Positions 32,803 through 45,856 of a stretch of 64,000 nt of DNA are shown here, one piece after another. The DNA lies in assembly GCF_001949145.1 (NCBI RefSeq), contig NW_019091736.1, positions 53,938 to 117,937 of the forward strand, written 5' to 3'. Numbering within the stretch: the first letter of the stretch is position 1; each line of letters starts with the position of its first letter. The position numbers were made by a program, and so were the translations under genes. The stretch is from Acanthaster planci. Lineage: Eukaryota; Echinodermata; Asteroidea; Valvatida; Acanthasteridae. Under the pieces are notes generated by a model that worked only from the letters and a program-made list of their open reading frames with translations, did not search any database and was not told the DNA's origin.

Positions 32803-35800
32803 TTATTAACAATAACAAAGATTACGCGTAAGCCAGCCCTTGCCTTCCAGAAGAAATTCAGTTAGTTTTTGTTTCATTCTGGATGATATAGTGAGCACGC
32901 AGCACAAGCCTTGAAACGATTATATGTCAACCTCTTCCCCATGGACTACCTCGTGCAAGAGTGGGCACAATATGGTGGCTACAGATTGCCATGGGAATGA
33001 GGTTGATTACATGTACAATTGATTGCTGGTGAACAAGTATGGTTCCCTGTATTTATTTTGTTACATAGATAGATATGGTGCTGTAGTTCATTATTTGTAA
33101 GTAAGGGAACCCGCCTACCGGCGTTGATACTGTAGTAGTTCCCATGGCAAAACTTACCCTAGTCTTCGGCTTGGACTGCTCTGATGGACTGTCAAGGAAT
33201 CTTGTTAGGCGGAGTAACTGCTACACACCCAAAACACTCGTAAGAAACAACAAATGGATGCCAAACTCTAATCCGAACGTTAGGGTTTATTCGACGATAA
33301 GACTTAAAAGAAGGTGACAGGTATCTGTGTATATAATTGGGTCTCTGTGACCCCGTGATGTCATGCAGGACCGGCGAGTTAATTTTGGAGACAGGGGTGA
33401 CCCTAACCCGTTTTGCCACAATACGTTCAAACCGAATACATCTGAACCGTAGTCCCAGCGTACACGTCCGAACCATGGTCCCAGCGTACATGTGCTTTAT
33501 TGCAGTGTATTTTCTATGTTGAACTTGGTTTATGGGGCCGGGAAAAAGCATGGGAAAAGACTGAATTTTACCTCAGATTTTATTTTACTAGATTACACAA
33601 GACTCGAATTAAGTAGTTCACGGCTTGCTTTGCACTGCCAGGCCGTGCTTGAAAAAATGGGCCGTGATTTCACGAAACTGGCCACGCAAAACACGGCTGC
33701 ACGGCTCACTAGCTAAAACGCTGGCCAGATTACAAGTACCTGTTTATACACTTCACTCAGATCTCAGACTTTTTCCTGGGGACAGGGTCTTTTTCTCTGC
33801 AGTTTTAGTATTGGCCCAAATAAAACTTGCCCAAGAATAGAACACTGGTTGACAATGGGAAGCTAAACAGTCGCCTCAAATTGAAATACGCTTTTGTGCA
33901 ACAAGGACAAAACGGGCATTTTGAACAAGAATCTAGGACTACTTCAGCTTCCATTTTTCAAAATGGAAAACAGTGACTTCACTGTTTTTGTGTCGCATGT
34001 GAAGCACTTTCAAGTACTTCCCTAGCCCATACTCGTGATATCGTCGTAGGTTTAGGTATGTATATGAGTCAGTGTGATAATAAACAAACAATCTGGGATT
34101 ACTCTAGGTGCCCAAACATTCATCATTCACCTAGGATACATGTACACGTACATACATACTGCAGTTCAAGTGGGGCCTTCTAACATGTCTAAGTAGCATT
34201 TCTGGGAGTGGAATTTTGACACAGTTGCAGAATACATGTTTTCCACTTCATAGCCAGTTGCAAAAGTAAGAAGTCAGGTTTGACCATTCACACATGTATG
34301 CATGTACATTGTGCAGTACTCTGTACGTCCAGTTGCATCTGCTTGGAATTTGTTTAAAGGGAATATCTGCCTTGAGCAGAAGCACCCCACATCAGTTGAA
34401 AAAGAGCCATGTTGGTCGGTAGTGTTCATTTTTGTTGGTAGCTACACAACTGCAATGCATGCATTTCATAGTCGTTTGTGAACCAGCAATGTGCAGTTCC
34501 TACCGAAGGAGCCTTCGTTGCCAGGAAAATTGGCCCTCTCTTCATGCTTGGGGGTCTCTTTCTCCCATCCTGGACTCCATGATCCCACTGTGTACGTGTG
34601 TGTCTACGTATCCACTACTTGGGAGACACTCTTGTTTTCAATCTTCCCTATTCAGTGCATGAACAGGTTTATTCCCTTCAAGGATATATAAAAGAGACTC
34701 TGTAGCATCTTTTTCCCCTGCCCAACTCCATCCCATAAATCCCATATTTGTGTTGCCTTTTCACTCCCTTAGAATTAGCTGTACTCTGAACTTGACCTTT
34801 TTTGTTATCAAAATCTTTTGACTGTGTAGTCAATGCATACGATGTACATGTATATGTACCTCCTTCGGCTACGTAGCCACTTATTTCCAGGGATATGCTG
34901 CAGTTATATTGAGATTCTAGTTTGAAGTCGATTATAAACTAGTAGTGCTTTCATTATTCACATTGTTACCTGTTGCTGTGCACATTTTAAGCTGTTGTAG
35001 ATTTTTTTTATAGAAAGCTTGAATCATTATTGATTCCCATGTTTTTTTATGCCCAAACCCCACATGCTGTTGAAAACAGACATTGGTGCCATGTTGCGTG
35101 GAGTTTTGCTTACTGCAGCACAGGGTTAAGTTGATTTTACGTATCTTTGGGCCTAACAAATATCTTTGGTTCAGGCTGCATCACCCAGCCAATTCTACGT
35201 ATCATCTGGAGTCCATAAAATGCAACAACACATAGTTTTACTATGGGAAGAAATGAATTCTATGATAATCACCTCCCAATCATTAGTCATAATGTGCCAA
35301 CTATGTACAGTATATCTTACCATTTTCAAAAGGAGACATTTTCAGCCAAAGTAATACATCTACAAGGGTTTAAGAAACTTGTGGATTAAAATTATAACAA
35401 CTTTGGCATACATGCATATATATCATAATGCCGGTACAATCTCAAAAAAACTGAGAACCCATTTTCTATCTGTCAAATTCAAGTCAAAGAATGCACACAA
35501 AATCCTTGTGTATCTGCTTTCAGTGCTTGGAAAAGGCATGCAGTTGTTACCTGCTATGATAGGGCCATGATGTTTTGAACACTCGAGGGGGTACATGTAA
35601 ATAGCTAATTGAGAAGACACCTCATTTAGCCACTTGCCCCCTCGGGTGTACAAAGCCCATGGACCTCATCACAGCAGGTAACAATTGTTTGGTTATACCA
35701 CGTTAACAATTTATACAGATGTAGGGGAACAGTAAGTTTACTGCAGAATGATGCATTTTGCTGAAATAGTTTTCAACAATGAAGTGTTTATTTGAAAAAT

Positions 35801-35810
35801 ACTATTGAAT
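32803..35810. other. Stretch without recognised gene
   Basis: No domain-bearing frame. Scattered ACATGTAC motifs (34136, 34838) and ordinary AT-rich sequence. Confidence 0.4.
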
Positions 35811-35814
35811 TGAA

Positions 35815-36065
35815 TAATTGAGAGGAAGTACCATCTTTTTGTTGACATTTTCTGTGAAATCTTCCAGTAAGCTGTTCAATTCTGTAAGGGTAACGTCTGA
35901 ACCTGAGAGTCTCTTCGTGTTGAGGTGCAGAATTTGCAAACTATCAGAAATAGCGGGAAATGTTCCGTTCATTTCTTTGTGCTGATGATGTCTTTCTCAA
36001 TCAAATTTCTGATCTCTTCTTTGGAATGAAAGAGAACCTTTTCTTGGGAAGCAACCTGTTCTCAT
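35815..36065 (-). pseudogene. Unidentified coding-like remnant
   Basis: On the minus strand one frame reads VASQEKVLFHSKEEIRNLIE and ends near 35990 at STKK-stop. The next frame then reads MNGTFPAISDSLQILHLNTK followed by RLSGSDVTLTELNSLLEDF and TENVNKKMVLPLN. The helical, charged composition over ~80 residues broken by one frame change looks like a decayed exon or transposase fragment. No family is recognised. Confidence 0.25.
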
Positions 36066-37125
36066 GTTCCAACATTATTACTGTGGATTAATTGCAAAAT
36101 TTGCAGTTGAAAGACAAAATAGACAAAACAAAAGAACGACACGTTGACAATAATGTTAACTTTAACAACAGTGGTGGACATGACAGAAGTAGCGCTTCAC
36201 TGTTACCCATGGCTCATTTTGTAGGAATATACATGTAAGTTTACGTAATACCAGCATAGCTACAACCTAATACATCACGCACTTATATACAGGAGACTCT
36301 ACACTTTCAACAATGGGAAAGATCAAGGTTACCATGTCTACATATTCCCTGTGGGGTACATTACTCATGTACCACATCACACATGTACGTGTGTCAGTAG
36401 ACATACGTGTACATGTACACAAGTTTTTGTGGCAAATCATGTGATTGATGCTCAACCAATAAAAATTCACAATCTTTCTCTATGTTATAACAACATGCTT
36501 TGTTGCCTTACAGTGCCATCCTTTGAACTGACACCATTGGCCAGTATTTGCTTGTTGATGGTTGATGTACCTGTACAGGTCTGCGTATACTATTCCTCAT
36601 TGATGTGAGGTAAGCAAAGTTTTCTGTTAATAGTCTTTCAGTTGTGGATTGTTTACAGCTTCTAACTCCATACATGTTTTATAAATGGATGTAGGAACCA
36701 TGCAGTCAGCCCTCTGTTTCTTTTGTTGAATAATAGGGAAAAGGGATATTTGTATGAGGAGCCTATTTTATGGGTTAAATATTATAATTTAGGTATTCTT
36801 GATACATGTACACATGTAGAAAGTACAGTCAGTAAAACTAGGTAGAGTTATCAAAAATTTCCTAGTATTCATGAATATGTGCTATGACTACTCCTACTTT
36901 GACACTGCTGCTATTGAAAAGATTAACTGCTTGGTGTCTGTGGATATACATGTACATCGGGTGTGGTACTTTTCAAGCGTACGTGGCATGTTGGTCTGTG
37001 TAAGCCTTGGGGGTTGGTTTATCCCTTGAAAATTTGGTACATGTGCACCATTTCTGTCAAACAAAATATCAGCAGTCAGTCCTAACAGACTGCATAAAAG
37101 TGCATTCACTGTACATGTAACTTAG

Positions 37126-37320
<195 letters not shown>

Positions 37321-38084
37321 TAAAAGCTGCTGTTGTTGTCATATGCATGTACTGTACAGGGTACTTAAATACATGTTCATGTACTATATATATTCTGTGA
37401 GGGAGGACTTAAGTCTGGATTCAAACATGTGACTTGGCTCAGAATTATGGTCTTGTGGACTTGGTTTGGGTTGGACTGGGAAAGTGGCCCACCCAAACAA
37501 CCACTTAGATTCAAATGGAGTCCATTTACAATGTAAAACTACATTCAAACTAAAGAGAAAAAACAATATTTGCTTTGAAAATACAAGCACAATGTTGAAA
37601 CGAATGTATGAGAGTAGAAATCAAACATTGCAGAATCGTAAGCACCAGTCTAAGTCCATGCTCTCACCAGCTTCTTTTGCATGGCTGGAGCATCAATATG
37701 GATACATGTTCTTCTTCTTGTTGATTCTAACACAGTAGTTTTCAGTGAGAAATATTGTTTTAATAATTGTTGCACTGGTCTTTCCTAAAGGTGTAGTATC
37801 AGGAATCAGTACCAATAATTGAGCCAAACTGTGTGAAGTAAATCTTTATTTTATCTTCATACTTGTCGTTCACATCATTTGCATTTAAGCACATGCTGTC
37901 TCTCTCAAACTAGAAACTGCTTTTGGGACAGCAATCGCAATCAGGCTGTTTGTGGTACCACAGACAGCCATGTATTGAACTGTCAGTGCACATGCTACAG
38001 TTAGATGAGGGATATTAAAAAGGCCACTCGTCAAATCACAGTAGTAAGGTACATGTACATGTACATACAGTACATGTACTGTTC

Positions 38085-38700
38085 ATGTGCACACTGTATC
38101 CTGGCATCAAAGTACTGTACAACATGCATTGGGGAGTAATGGTGTGTGTCTGTGTCCCATATACTATTAGGAGGTGTGTGTCTGTGCCCCATATACTATT
38201 AGGANNNNNNNNNNNNNNNNNNNNNNNNNNNNNNNNNNNNNNNNNNNNNNNNNNNNNNNNNNNNNNNNNNNNNNNNNNNNNNNNNNNNNNNNNNNNNNNN
38301 NNNNNNNNNNNNNNNNNNNNNNNNNNNNNNNNNNNNNNNNNNNNNNNNNNNNNNNNNNNNNNNNNNNNNNNNNNNNNNNNNNNNNNNNNNNNNNNNNNNN
38401 NNNNNNNNNNNNNNNNNNNNNNNNNNNNNNNNNNNNNNNNNNNNNNNNNNNNNNNNNNNNNNNNNNNNNNNNNNNNNNNNNNNNNNNNNNNNNNNNNNNN
38501 NNNNNNNNNNNNNNNNNNNNNNNNNNNNNNNNNNNNNAGGTGGTGTGTGTCTGTGCCCCATATACATGTACTATTAGGTGGTGTGTGTCTGTGCCCCGTA
38601 TACTATTAGGTGGTGTGTGTCTGTGCCCCATATACTATTAGGTGGTGTGTGTCTGTGTCCCATATACTATTAGGTGGTGTGTGTCTGTGCCCCATATACC
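38085..38700. repeat. ~31-36 bp minisatellite with assembly gap
   Basis: Units of the type GGTGTGTGTCTGTGCCCCAT followed by ATACTATTA repeat before and after the run of N at 38205-38537. At least seven units are visible, one with an inserted ACATGT. The true array length is unknown because of the gap. ORFs through it include masked bases and are meaningless. It lies in SMIM14 intron 1. Confidence 0.9.
38205..38537. other. Assembly gap (333 N)
   Basis: Run of N bounded on both sides by the same minisatellite unit, so the gap is probably collapsed tandem repeat. Confidence 0.99.
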
Positions 38701-39556
38701 ACATGGCCGAAGGATGAGTGGTATACGGGACACAGATGTACTAAATTTTCTGTGTTCAACGAGTGCAAGTATGATAAGTTGATGCCCAGTAAAGATGTTA
38801 TAGTGGCCTATGCGCGCAAATGTGCCACCTTTGAATTTACATTAAATACAGTGCCTTCAGTCATGGATATTTTACATTTCTTTCTTGCAGTTTTTGACAG
38901 TGGATGGCACAGTATACATGTACGTGTAGGAGTCATGATTCCAGAAAAGAAAACAGTTCCATAAACATGTTAAATAAGGGTATGATATAAAGATGTACCG
39001 GTAGTCCAGTGCTCAGCAGTGCTTTTTGTGCCACACTGACAAAGTAAAAGGGTATACTTTTTCCACCATTTTCTTCCATGGGTGCGTGCGAGCAAACGTG
39101 GCAAACAAAGTGTGGACCTCGTTGTTGCTTGAACTTGCACTGGTCCACATAGTGTTTTTCCCTCTCTGAAAAACCACAGCAGCATTTCTGGGTCACTTAT
39201 TTGTGGCAAAATGCAGAGCAGTTAACTTGAGATGTACTTAACAAGTGGAATTCAAATTTTGTTTGTAGATTGCTCTTTGTAGTCGTAGTAAGAAGCCTAT
39301 TGCATTGGGGCCTAAAAGTCCAGGATTAAGGTCAGCATGGCTTAAACAATGGTAATTAAAGTTCAGGGTTAAAGCATTGACGTAGGGGGCATTTGTGTTT
39401 GTTAGTACATCATTCTCGTTATGAAATACATGTATCTCTCAAATGCTAGAGTAGACCAATGTTTATCATGCAGGCACAGTGAAGTGTTAAATTTGAGCAC
39501 TTGAATTCATTCATGTACACCTCTATTAGCATTTTTCAGGAATTCTCTCTTCTAAC
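38701..39556. other. Intronic stretch without recognised gene
   Basis: No domain or repeat array is seen in this part of SMIM14 intron 1. Confidence 0.4.
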
Positions 39557-40115
39557 TTAACCACTTGCTGCTGGGTGTAATTTGAAGTTGCATGATGTAA
39601 AACCGGGAGATTTTCAAGATTTTCTGTTTTTCAAAATTCTAAAAAAATATCATAACTTCATTTACTGGATGTTTACACCCACATGAATGACTGTCTTGTG
39701 GCTACTCTAATCTAACAGACAACATCTATTGATGCCTGAGTACGAGTATTTCAGCCAGGCCTGCCGCCTGGTAAAAAGAGCCCAGATTGTGCGGTGTTAC
39801 AGAAGTTTCTTTTGTTCCTGAAACTGGCACGTTTTTTTCAATCGGGGCCAGATTAATGAGCAGCAGTATTGTATCTCTTATCATTGGAGCACTTTTGATA
39901 ATCCACTTGCACTGAATGCCACAAACAGTGGTTAATCTTTCAAAACAATGACGGATTTTCTCCTCTATTGACAAATGAAAAAATGATAGCAATTCCCAGC
40001 AGCTCAGTCTTTTGTTCTTAGTACGGTCTTTTGTTATAAGGCCAAGCTCTTTTGTGCGGTTTCGTGTATAAAGCCTATATGCCCGAAACCAGGCTCCCTG
40101 GCAGAAAGTGGTTAA
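39557..40115. mobile_element. TTAA-flanked miniature element
   Basis: TTAA at 39557-39560 followed by CCACTTGCTGCTGGG, and CCCTGGCAGAAAGTGG followed by TTAA at 40112-40115. The ends are inverted repeats (CCACTTGCTGCTGGG versus CCACTTTCTGCCAGG). At ~560 bp it has no transposase. A related end in the opposite orientation occurs at 63721-63743 (CACCCGGCAGCAAGTGGTTAA). piggyBac-type mobilisation is inferred from the TTAA target. Confidence 0.6.
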
Positions 40116-42499
40116 TGTAAGGACTAGTAGTCAGATTTATTTGGGTGTTCTTTAGACGTGAATCTTGTCGGACTCATGTTGCTCTTCCCTAGTCAGCCAT
40201 CCTTTCAGTCAGTACGCACTACATGGTCGTCACGCTCGGCCTGTGAGTTCGCATAACCCTCACATGGCACCCTCTTTTGATAGCCTTTATTGTACAGTGT
40301 GTGTCATACATCACCAGTCAGTCAGTCTGACATGACGGATAAGCCAATCGGAACCCCATTGGTGATATGTAGTTATTCATATTTGCATATGAATGACATG
40401 ATCTTGCATAAAGTAAAGGGAATTGCCACCAATCAAAGTAGTCAGACTTGTAGACTCGTTCATTATAATGCAGGTTGGCTGATGTAAAAACAAGTTCGGC
40501 AATGTGATTCTGACCTGCCAACTAGTACGATTTAGCCTATTTCCTATGGGAAATTCTTGAAAGTACTATTGTATGTTTTCTCCTTCATAAAATACAGGTT
40601 TAGAGGATATTGACACGCCTGAAAAAAATCGTAGTTCGACCATTGTGCATGTACATGTACACACATTTGCACGCGCACATGTACAATGTAAATGGACGTA
40701 TGTACAGGGTATGCACGCACGTGTACAAACTTCGTGTGTAAACAGCATCGGGCAACCACCTGATCATTATGTTGTGATTGGCTGCCCATGAAATATCAAT
40801 ATTCATGTATGCATTAGTGGGACTCTTTAAAGCCGCTTGAGCATCAGTGGAAGTAGTGACAATCTCCAGTATTTTATGTAGCATACATTTCATGGCCACC
40901 ATACATGTAAATATGCGGCTTGAAATGAGGTTAGTAAATTTTCTGCTTTCGCCGATAGGTAGAGGACTTTTTGGCAACTGATGCCGGGCAAAGAAGTTGT
41001 GTCGTACATTTTTACATGGCTTTTATGTGTTCCACATGCATTGTTTTTTATGCGGGAATTTCCAAAAGCCTGGACATACAATGTGCTTTTCAAGATTTCA
41101 ATTTTTTAAACTGTGATCAAATCAGGTGGGCATGGGCTATTTCACTCTTCAACTTTGATAATGGATTTCTTGTGTGATTATTTTATGTGTGAAGAAGTGT
41201 TAGTCTAGTCTGAGTTACTCAGACTAACATTAGACTCAATCCAGACAAGTGGTCAAAACGATCATGTGGAAGAATATATTCTTTGAAAAATACAAATTTT
41301 TAATGAGAAAGAGAAATATGACTTTTGAATTTTCAGAATACAGTTTTGTAATCAAAGAGGTTGGGAGGTCTGGTGATTGGCTGCTACCACTTTAGGTACA
41401 TATAGATGAGCCCATTCGCTGTTTTCAAACTGTAGGCAGATTCATCAAGTTGGGATTTCTGAACAGAACTCCTCGTAATAAGAGGACACAAGAGGGCGCG
41501 GAACAACTAATGGCATGCAGTATCGATATACATGTATGTATCCAAAGCAGAAACAAAGACATCACAGAGATCCCGACATGAGTGAAGTCAAGGGTGTTCT
41601 TCAGTTTTGTGACATAATTAAATGAGACTTAGGATTCTGATGATTGCTCTCTACCGAATCACCTGGGCGTCATAATCAACCACAAGAAGTCAAATCTCAC
41701 CTCTACGCAATACCCGACGTATCCAGGGGCATCTAAGTTGCTGTTGTAGATGGTATCGAAAATGATACAAACGACATCACAGCCACTTTACCTTTCAAAT
41801 TTGAACCAGACATACCATCAAAAGAGAGCCACAATAACTCGACGATCAGCAATGCCTGTTCAGACCATGATCATTTACATGTATTCAGCCTGAAAACAGG
41901 CTGAGGAATTGTAAATGTTGTTTGAACTAACATTTCAGAGTCTTCATTATGGCACATTTGGTCCAAAATGCCAGACTAGACTTCCACAAAACCCAGGATT
42001 TTCTCACTGTGTCAATGGGAAAGTGGTCTGTGGTCAGTAGCCAGTAGCTTAGTATACTTAGCCAAATTCCTTCTCAGTTTTCCAGTTCATTTTATACGTG
42101 CACTGAAGGAAAGTAATGCCCAAGTTAGAGATGTGCATTTACGGGTAGTGTGGGAACTGGCTACCCAATGCCTGTAACTGGCAGTTACCCAGGCACCTGT
42201 AATTTATTATATATATATCATGATAACAAAAATACAAAGGCTTCACTGGCATGCTCACTGTCGCGCGTTTGGGAACTCAAATCGCACAAGACTAATTTGC
42301 AACTGGAACTTTTTATTTCTACATTAAGTGTGAGATAAAATACAGTGTCTCGGCAAGTCAAACTTCGGGGAATGGCTAAAAATTCAAGTTGTCCAAATTT
42401 CATGCTAACAAAAGTTCCTGGGTCATGTAGTAATAGTCGGATTACACATGACATACGTAATGGAAATCAACTCACTCCATCAGTGGTAATGTTTTGTGG
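40116..42499. other. Intronic stretch without recognised gene
   Basis: No recognised coding region. A short palindrome AGTCTGAGT-T-ACTCAGACT occurs near 41208-41226, and ACATGTAC clusters near 40650-40690. Confidence 0.4.
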
Positions 42500-42600
42500 T
42501 CATTGGCTTTTTTGCCAGTTTTTGTGAAAAATGCATTCTTTTTGTTCTGTTTCTTTTTTTGGCTTTTTCGAAATTATGTGGAAAACTACAGGTGTTTTTT
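42500..42600. repeat. A-rich hairpin repeat, reverse complement copy
   Basis: GGCTTTTTTGCCAGTTTTTG and TGCATTCTTTTTGTTCTGTT are the reverse complement of phrases in the arrays at 6230-6500 and 10290-10490. This copy shows that the element moves independently of blocks X and Y. Confidence 0.55.
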
Positions 42601-42614
42601 GGGTTTGAAATTTT

Positions 42615-42891
42615 TTATGCCCCACCCCCACGAAGTCTAAGGGGCATACTGTTTCTGCCTTGTGTTTGCGCAGATGGGTGTGTGTGTCCACGAATGTTGT
42701 CAGTGGGATAACTTTAATATTATATGTCCTATGGACTTCAAATTCGGTATGTAGGTTGTAATAAGTGGTCTTAAGAAGCCTGGTGAATTTGGATGCAAAA
42801 TATTAAGGTTCAAGATCAAATCGACTAAAACAATAGAAATCTTGTCAGCGTAATGACTTGGGAATTACGTGTCCTGTGGACTTCAAATTTG
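42615..42891. repeat. Interspersed repeat interrupted by the hAT-like element
   Basis: Begins GCCCCACCCCCACGAAGTCT and contains CTATGGACTTCAAATTCGGT ATGTAGGTTGTAAT. The second phrase recurs as GTGGACTTCAAATTTGGTAA at 42874-42894 and resumes after the hAT-like element as GGTATGTGGGTTGTAATCAA at 43623. The sequence therefore looks like an older repeat into which the hAT-like element inserted. Confidence 0.5.
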
Positions 42892-42899
42892 GTAAGTAG

Positions 42900-43623
42900 C
42901 AGTGTTGTAGTCAAGGCCACAACCTCCGAGGCCAAGACTGAGGCCATGCCCTCCGAGGCCAAGACCAAGGCCATAACCCCAAGGCCACAGCTAACGAGGC
43001 CGAGGCCAGCTATTGGTATACATCCTAACAACAAATCAATTTGATCACTCCAATCCAGGTCAAGATTTTGTTAGTTGTATTACTTGTATTTTTGAAGTCA
43101 AATGGCTGAATGGCAGGTTTACTGATGACAGACTTAAAGAAAATGCTCGTTACATCTTAAAACATTAGGTTCTCCAACATCTCCCTGGAAAGCCGCAGCA
43201 CTCATTTATTGCAAAGTGGCAGATGGGGGGCCAGACTATGTTTGGGTTAGACTGGTTTTCAACAACAAGGTACTACATGTGCAGCGGCGGCCATGACTGT
43301 CGCACGGAAGAACATGCACACATTACGCGATCTTGGTTCAACACACAAGGAACCCAAGAAAAGAATGTTGCAACTTGCAACTTGACGTCGATGCTGCTGC
43401 TTTTATGTTAATATATCTTAATGAAGGTCGGTAACTGTGAAAATGATTAGAAAAATTCACACTTTTTGATTGAAAAAACATGTTGAATTGTAGGGAAAAT
43501 TGGGCGGCCACAAGCCGGCCTCGATTCATTCGTCAAGGCCGGCGATCTCCAAGGCCGAGGCCATAAAAATCGGCCTCAAGGCCAGCCTCGAGGCAAAGAC
43601 CGGCTTCGAGGCCTGCAACACTG
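42900..43623. mobile_element. hAT-like non-autonomous DNA transposon
   Basis: Ends CAGTGTTGTAGTCAAGGCC and ...GGCCTGCAACACTG give the inverted terminal repeat CAGTGTTG(T/C)AG. It is flanked by 8-bp near-duplicates GTAAGTAG (42892-42899) and GTATGTGG (43624-43631). An 8-bp target duplication with CAGTGTTG ends is typical of hAT. Both subterminal regions are rich in GAGGCCAAGACC-type words (42910-43015 and 43505-43615). At 724 bp there is no transposase. The small ORFs translating the GAGGCC words are not genes. Confidence 0.8.
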
Positions 43624-43773
43624 GTATGTGGGTTGTAATCAAGTTTTCCTTCTCTTTCTGTATTCTAATGGTGAATAGTTTTGCTTACAAATTATCGTGT
43701 TTCTAAGTTTTGTGACATTGTCACCTAAACATTTTTTTTCTGTTGGAACAAGAAGCAATAAACCACCAACAAA

Positions 43774-44460
43774 TTGGATGAAGTGTTGATGCCATTTCAC
43801 CTAGAGAGACTGGTCTTGAATTCCGATGTGGAAGAAATGTTCCACCAGATTAGGGTGTCCCCAGAAGATGCTGATGCCTACATTGTTTGTGGCGGGAGGA
43901 CAGAGAGTTTTCAAGGACCCCAAGGGAATACCAGATGCTTTTTCACCTCTTTTGAGCTACCCCCTCACCAAGCTGTGCAGGGTTTGACCTGCATAGAACT
44001 GTGCAAGACAGTGAACACGACTTTGATGTAAATGTAACAAAGATCTCAAGCATTTCTATGTGGATGATTGCTCAAACGTTTTCTCTGTGAAGGAAGGAAA
44101 GAGGCTGTCCCCCTCGTTATGTGCACTGTTGTTAAGAAGTGGTTTCAGGCTATGTGGGTAAACAATGATACAGAAGAGCTTTCCCGTGTGACAGTTGCAT
44201 TCATTGTCAATATAGACCTACATGTAGATCACCTACCAGTTGTGAGAACCCTTCAAGTTCTGTGGAACATGGATACTGATGAGTTGTTACAAGGCATCAA
44301 TCAAAAATACTCCATTCAATACACGCTCCGTCACCCCATTCATCCTCAAGACAAAGCTTTGCTTCAGGATCTTTGTGCTCAAGACAAAGGTTGGGATGAG
44401 GAAATCAGTGAAGAAGAGGAACAGTGGCAGAAGACTGGGTCATTGAACTTCCTGACTTGA
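43774..44460 (+). pseudogene. BEL/Pao reverse transcriptase fragment
   Basis: Two frames joined by a frameshift around 44032-44068. The first holds RLVLNSDVEEMFHQIRVSPE DADA, matching the BEL/Pao motif D.(E/K).MFHQV.(V/I)...D. Out of frame at 44045-44075 is FYVDDCSNVFSVKEG, with the catalytic YVDD intact. The second frame has HVDHLPVVRTLQVLWNMDTD and a DKALLQDLCAQDKGWDEEI segment typical of the end of BEL RT. No gag, protease, integrase or LTRs are identified nearby. It is a fragment within SMIM14 intron 1. Confidence 0.75.
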
Positions 44461-45178
44461 TAGCAAAAATTGCAAGGAGTTTTGAGTCTCGTATCATCAA
44501 GGAAGCAAATTGTGAATGAAATTGTGATCAAGAAGGAGCTCAGATAGTTATCTTTTTGCAGTACATTAGTCATGAAAGCAGAAGATTTTGCACCTTCGTT
44601 GCTAACAGAGTTGCCAAGATACGTGACATGAGTGAAACCTTCCAATGAGTATATTGATTCAGGCAGGAATCCCACAGATGGTCCTAGAGGGTGTGCCTGG
44701 AAGACCTGTCACAATGGCTAAGTGAACAAGAGTTTCTTATCGAGGACAGTACAGGTGGCCAGACAAGGACTGAGATGCCAATTTGGAATTCCCTAAAATA
44801 GTAGCAAGTGGAGCTTTTTACATGTACCTGTGAGCATGGAGACCTCTGTGGTGCAGCTTGATGCCTTTCCTGGCCACTATGCTTTACTTTTCATTTTAAT
44901 TTTGCTTGTGTTTTTGAGGGGATGTGGATTTCAGTTACTCTAACGTTATGTTATGCTCTCTTGCTCATTTTAGGCAATGTTGTAATGTAAAGACAATTTT
45001 TGTTTGCATCAACAGGACAACTACACCATTTTATTGCATAGTCTAACATTACAGTGCCCATTTATAATGTACAGACACTCAGTAATTTGCTAAAGAGTGA
45101 TGTTAATACTTGCAATCTTATATTATTTGTGTTTAGTGTTTATGCTTGTCGAAGTCATATGTGTCTGCATGTATGATG

Positions 45179-45511
45179 CTAAAGTCCCATGGTGATTGTC
45201 CCATGCATCCCAGTGTTCTTTTGAACCCTCGAGCCCTCAATAAATTTAAAGACAACCACTGACAGAACAGCAATACCCTGGGTGTTCAAAAGACTCAAAA
45301 CTTGAAAGGTTGTCAGCACTAGGGCTGTTACAGTAATCTTTGGGTCACAAAGGTCTTTTGTGCCCATGTTCAAAAGTAAGACATCAATGGGTTTCTTGCT
45401 CAGGTTGTTAAGGTAATGATCTGTATTGAAAAGTAGCCTGCTGTAGGTCAGCTCCGGATGCCCTTCAACAGACAAATTATAGGTTCCGGCAAGACCGATG
45501 AGTTCAACCAC
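45179..45511 (-). pseudogene. SGNH-hydrolase-like fragment
   Basis: A 110-codon minus-strand frame with VELIGLAGTYNL, then PIDVLLLNMGTKDLCDPKIT and LNTQGIAVLSVVVF. The VLLLNMGTKDLC segment resembles the block III GTND motif of SGNH/GDSL-type hydrolases, with Asn changed to Lys. Such domains accompany some invertebrate retroelements; the Gypsy integrase end lies ~350 bp away on the same strand, so it may be that element's 3' accessory ORF. Isolated host exon is less likely. Confidence 0.4.
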
Positions 45512-45856
45512 TGACTGACGCTTCTGTTGAGCCTATCGAGACACTCCGGACACAAGGAGTGCCCAAACAAAAACACGCGACATTTCTCTGACGGGCAACC
45601 TGTCGCACTTCTTCAGTGGGTGTCTGCATCCTCACATTCTGAAGCAAAAAATAGAAACATAACATACTTACATGCAACTAAGCGAGAAATATTTACGAAA
45701 CATGTTAGACAAAATTTTTTCAACACCAAAAAAGGATATAATTGCATGTAATATCTTGCAGGTGCAAAGGAGGTGTACACCACATCTCGTCACTGGACGA
45801 GCAGCCTTTGACCCTAGCCATCTACCTAAAGTCTCAATTATAGTTTTCCCACTTGC

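Noticed and set aside
37466-37738. 90-codon ORF just after SMIM14 exon 1
   Set aside because: No recognised domain, no start or splice support, inside the intron.
38085-38641. ORFs across the 38 kb gap
   Set aside because: Most of the length is N; the rest is a 31-36 bp repeat.
42850-43044. Protein with AKTEAMPSEAKTKA repeats
   Set aside because: It translates GAGGCC-rich subterminal repeats of the hAT-like element.
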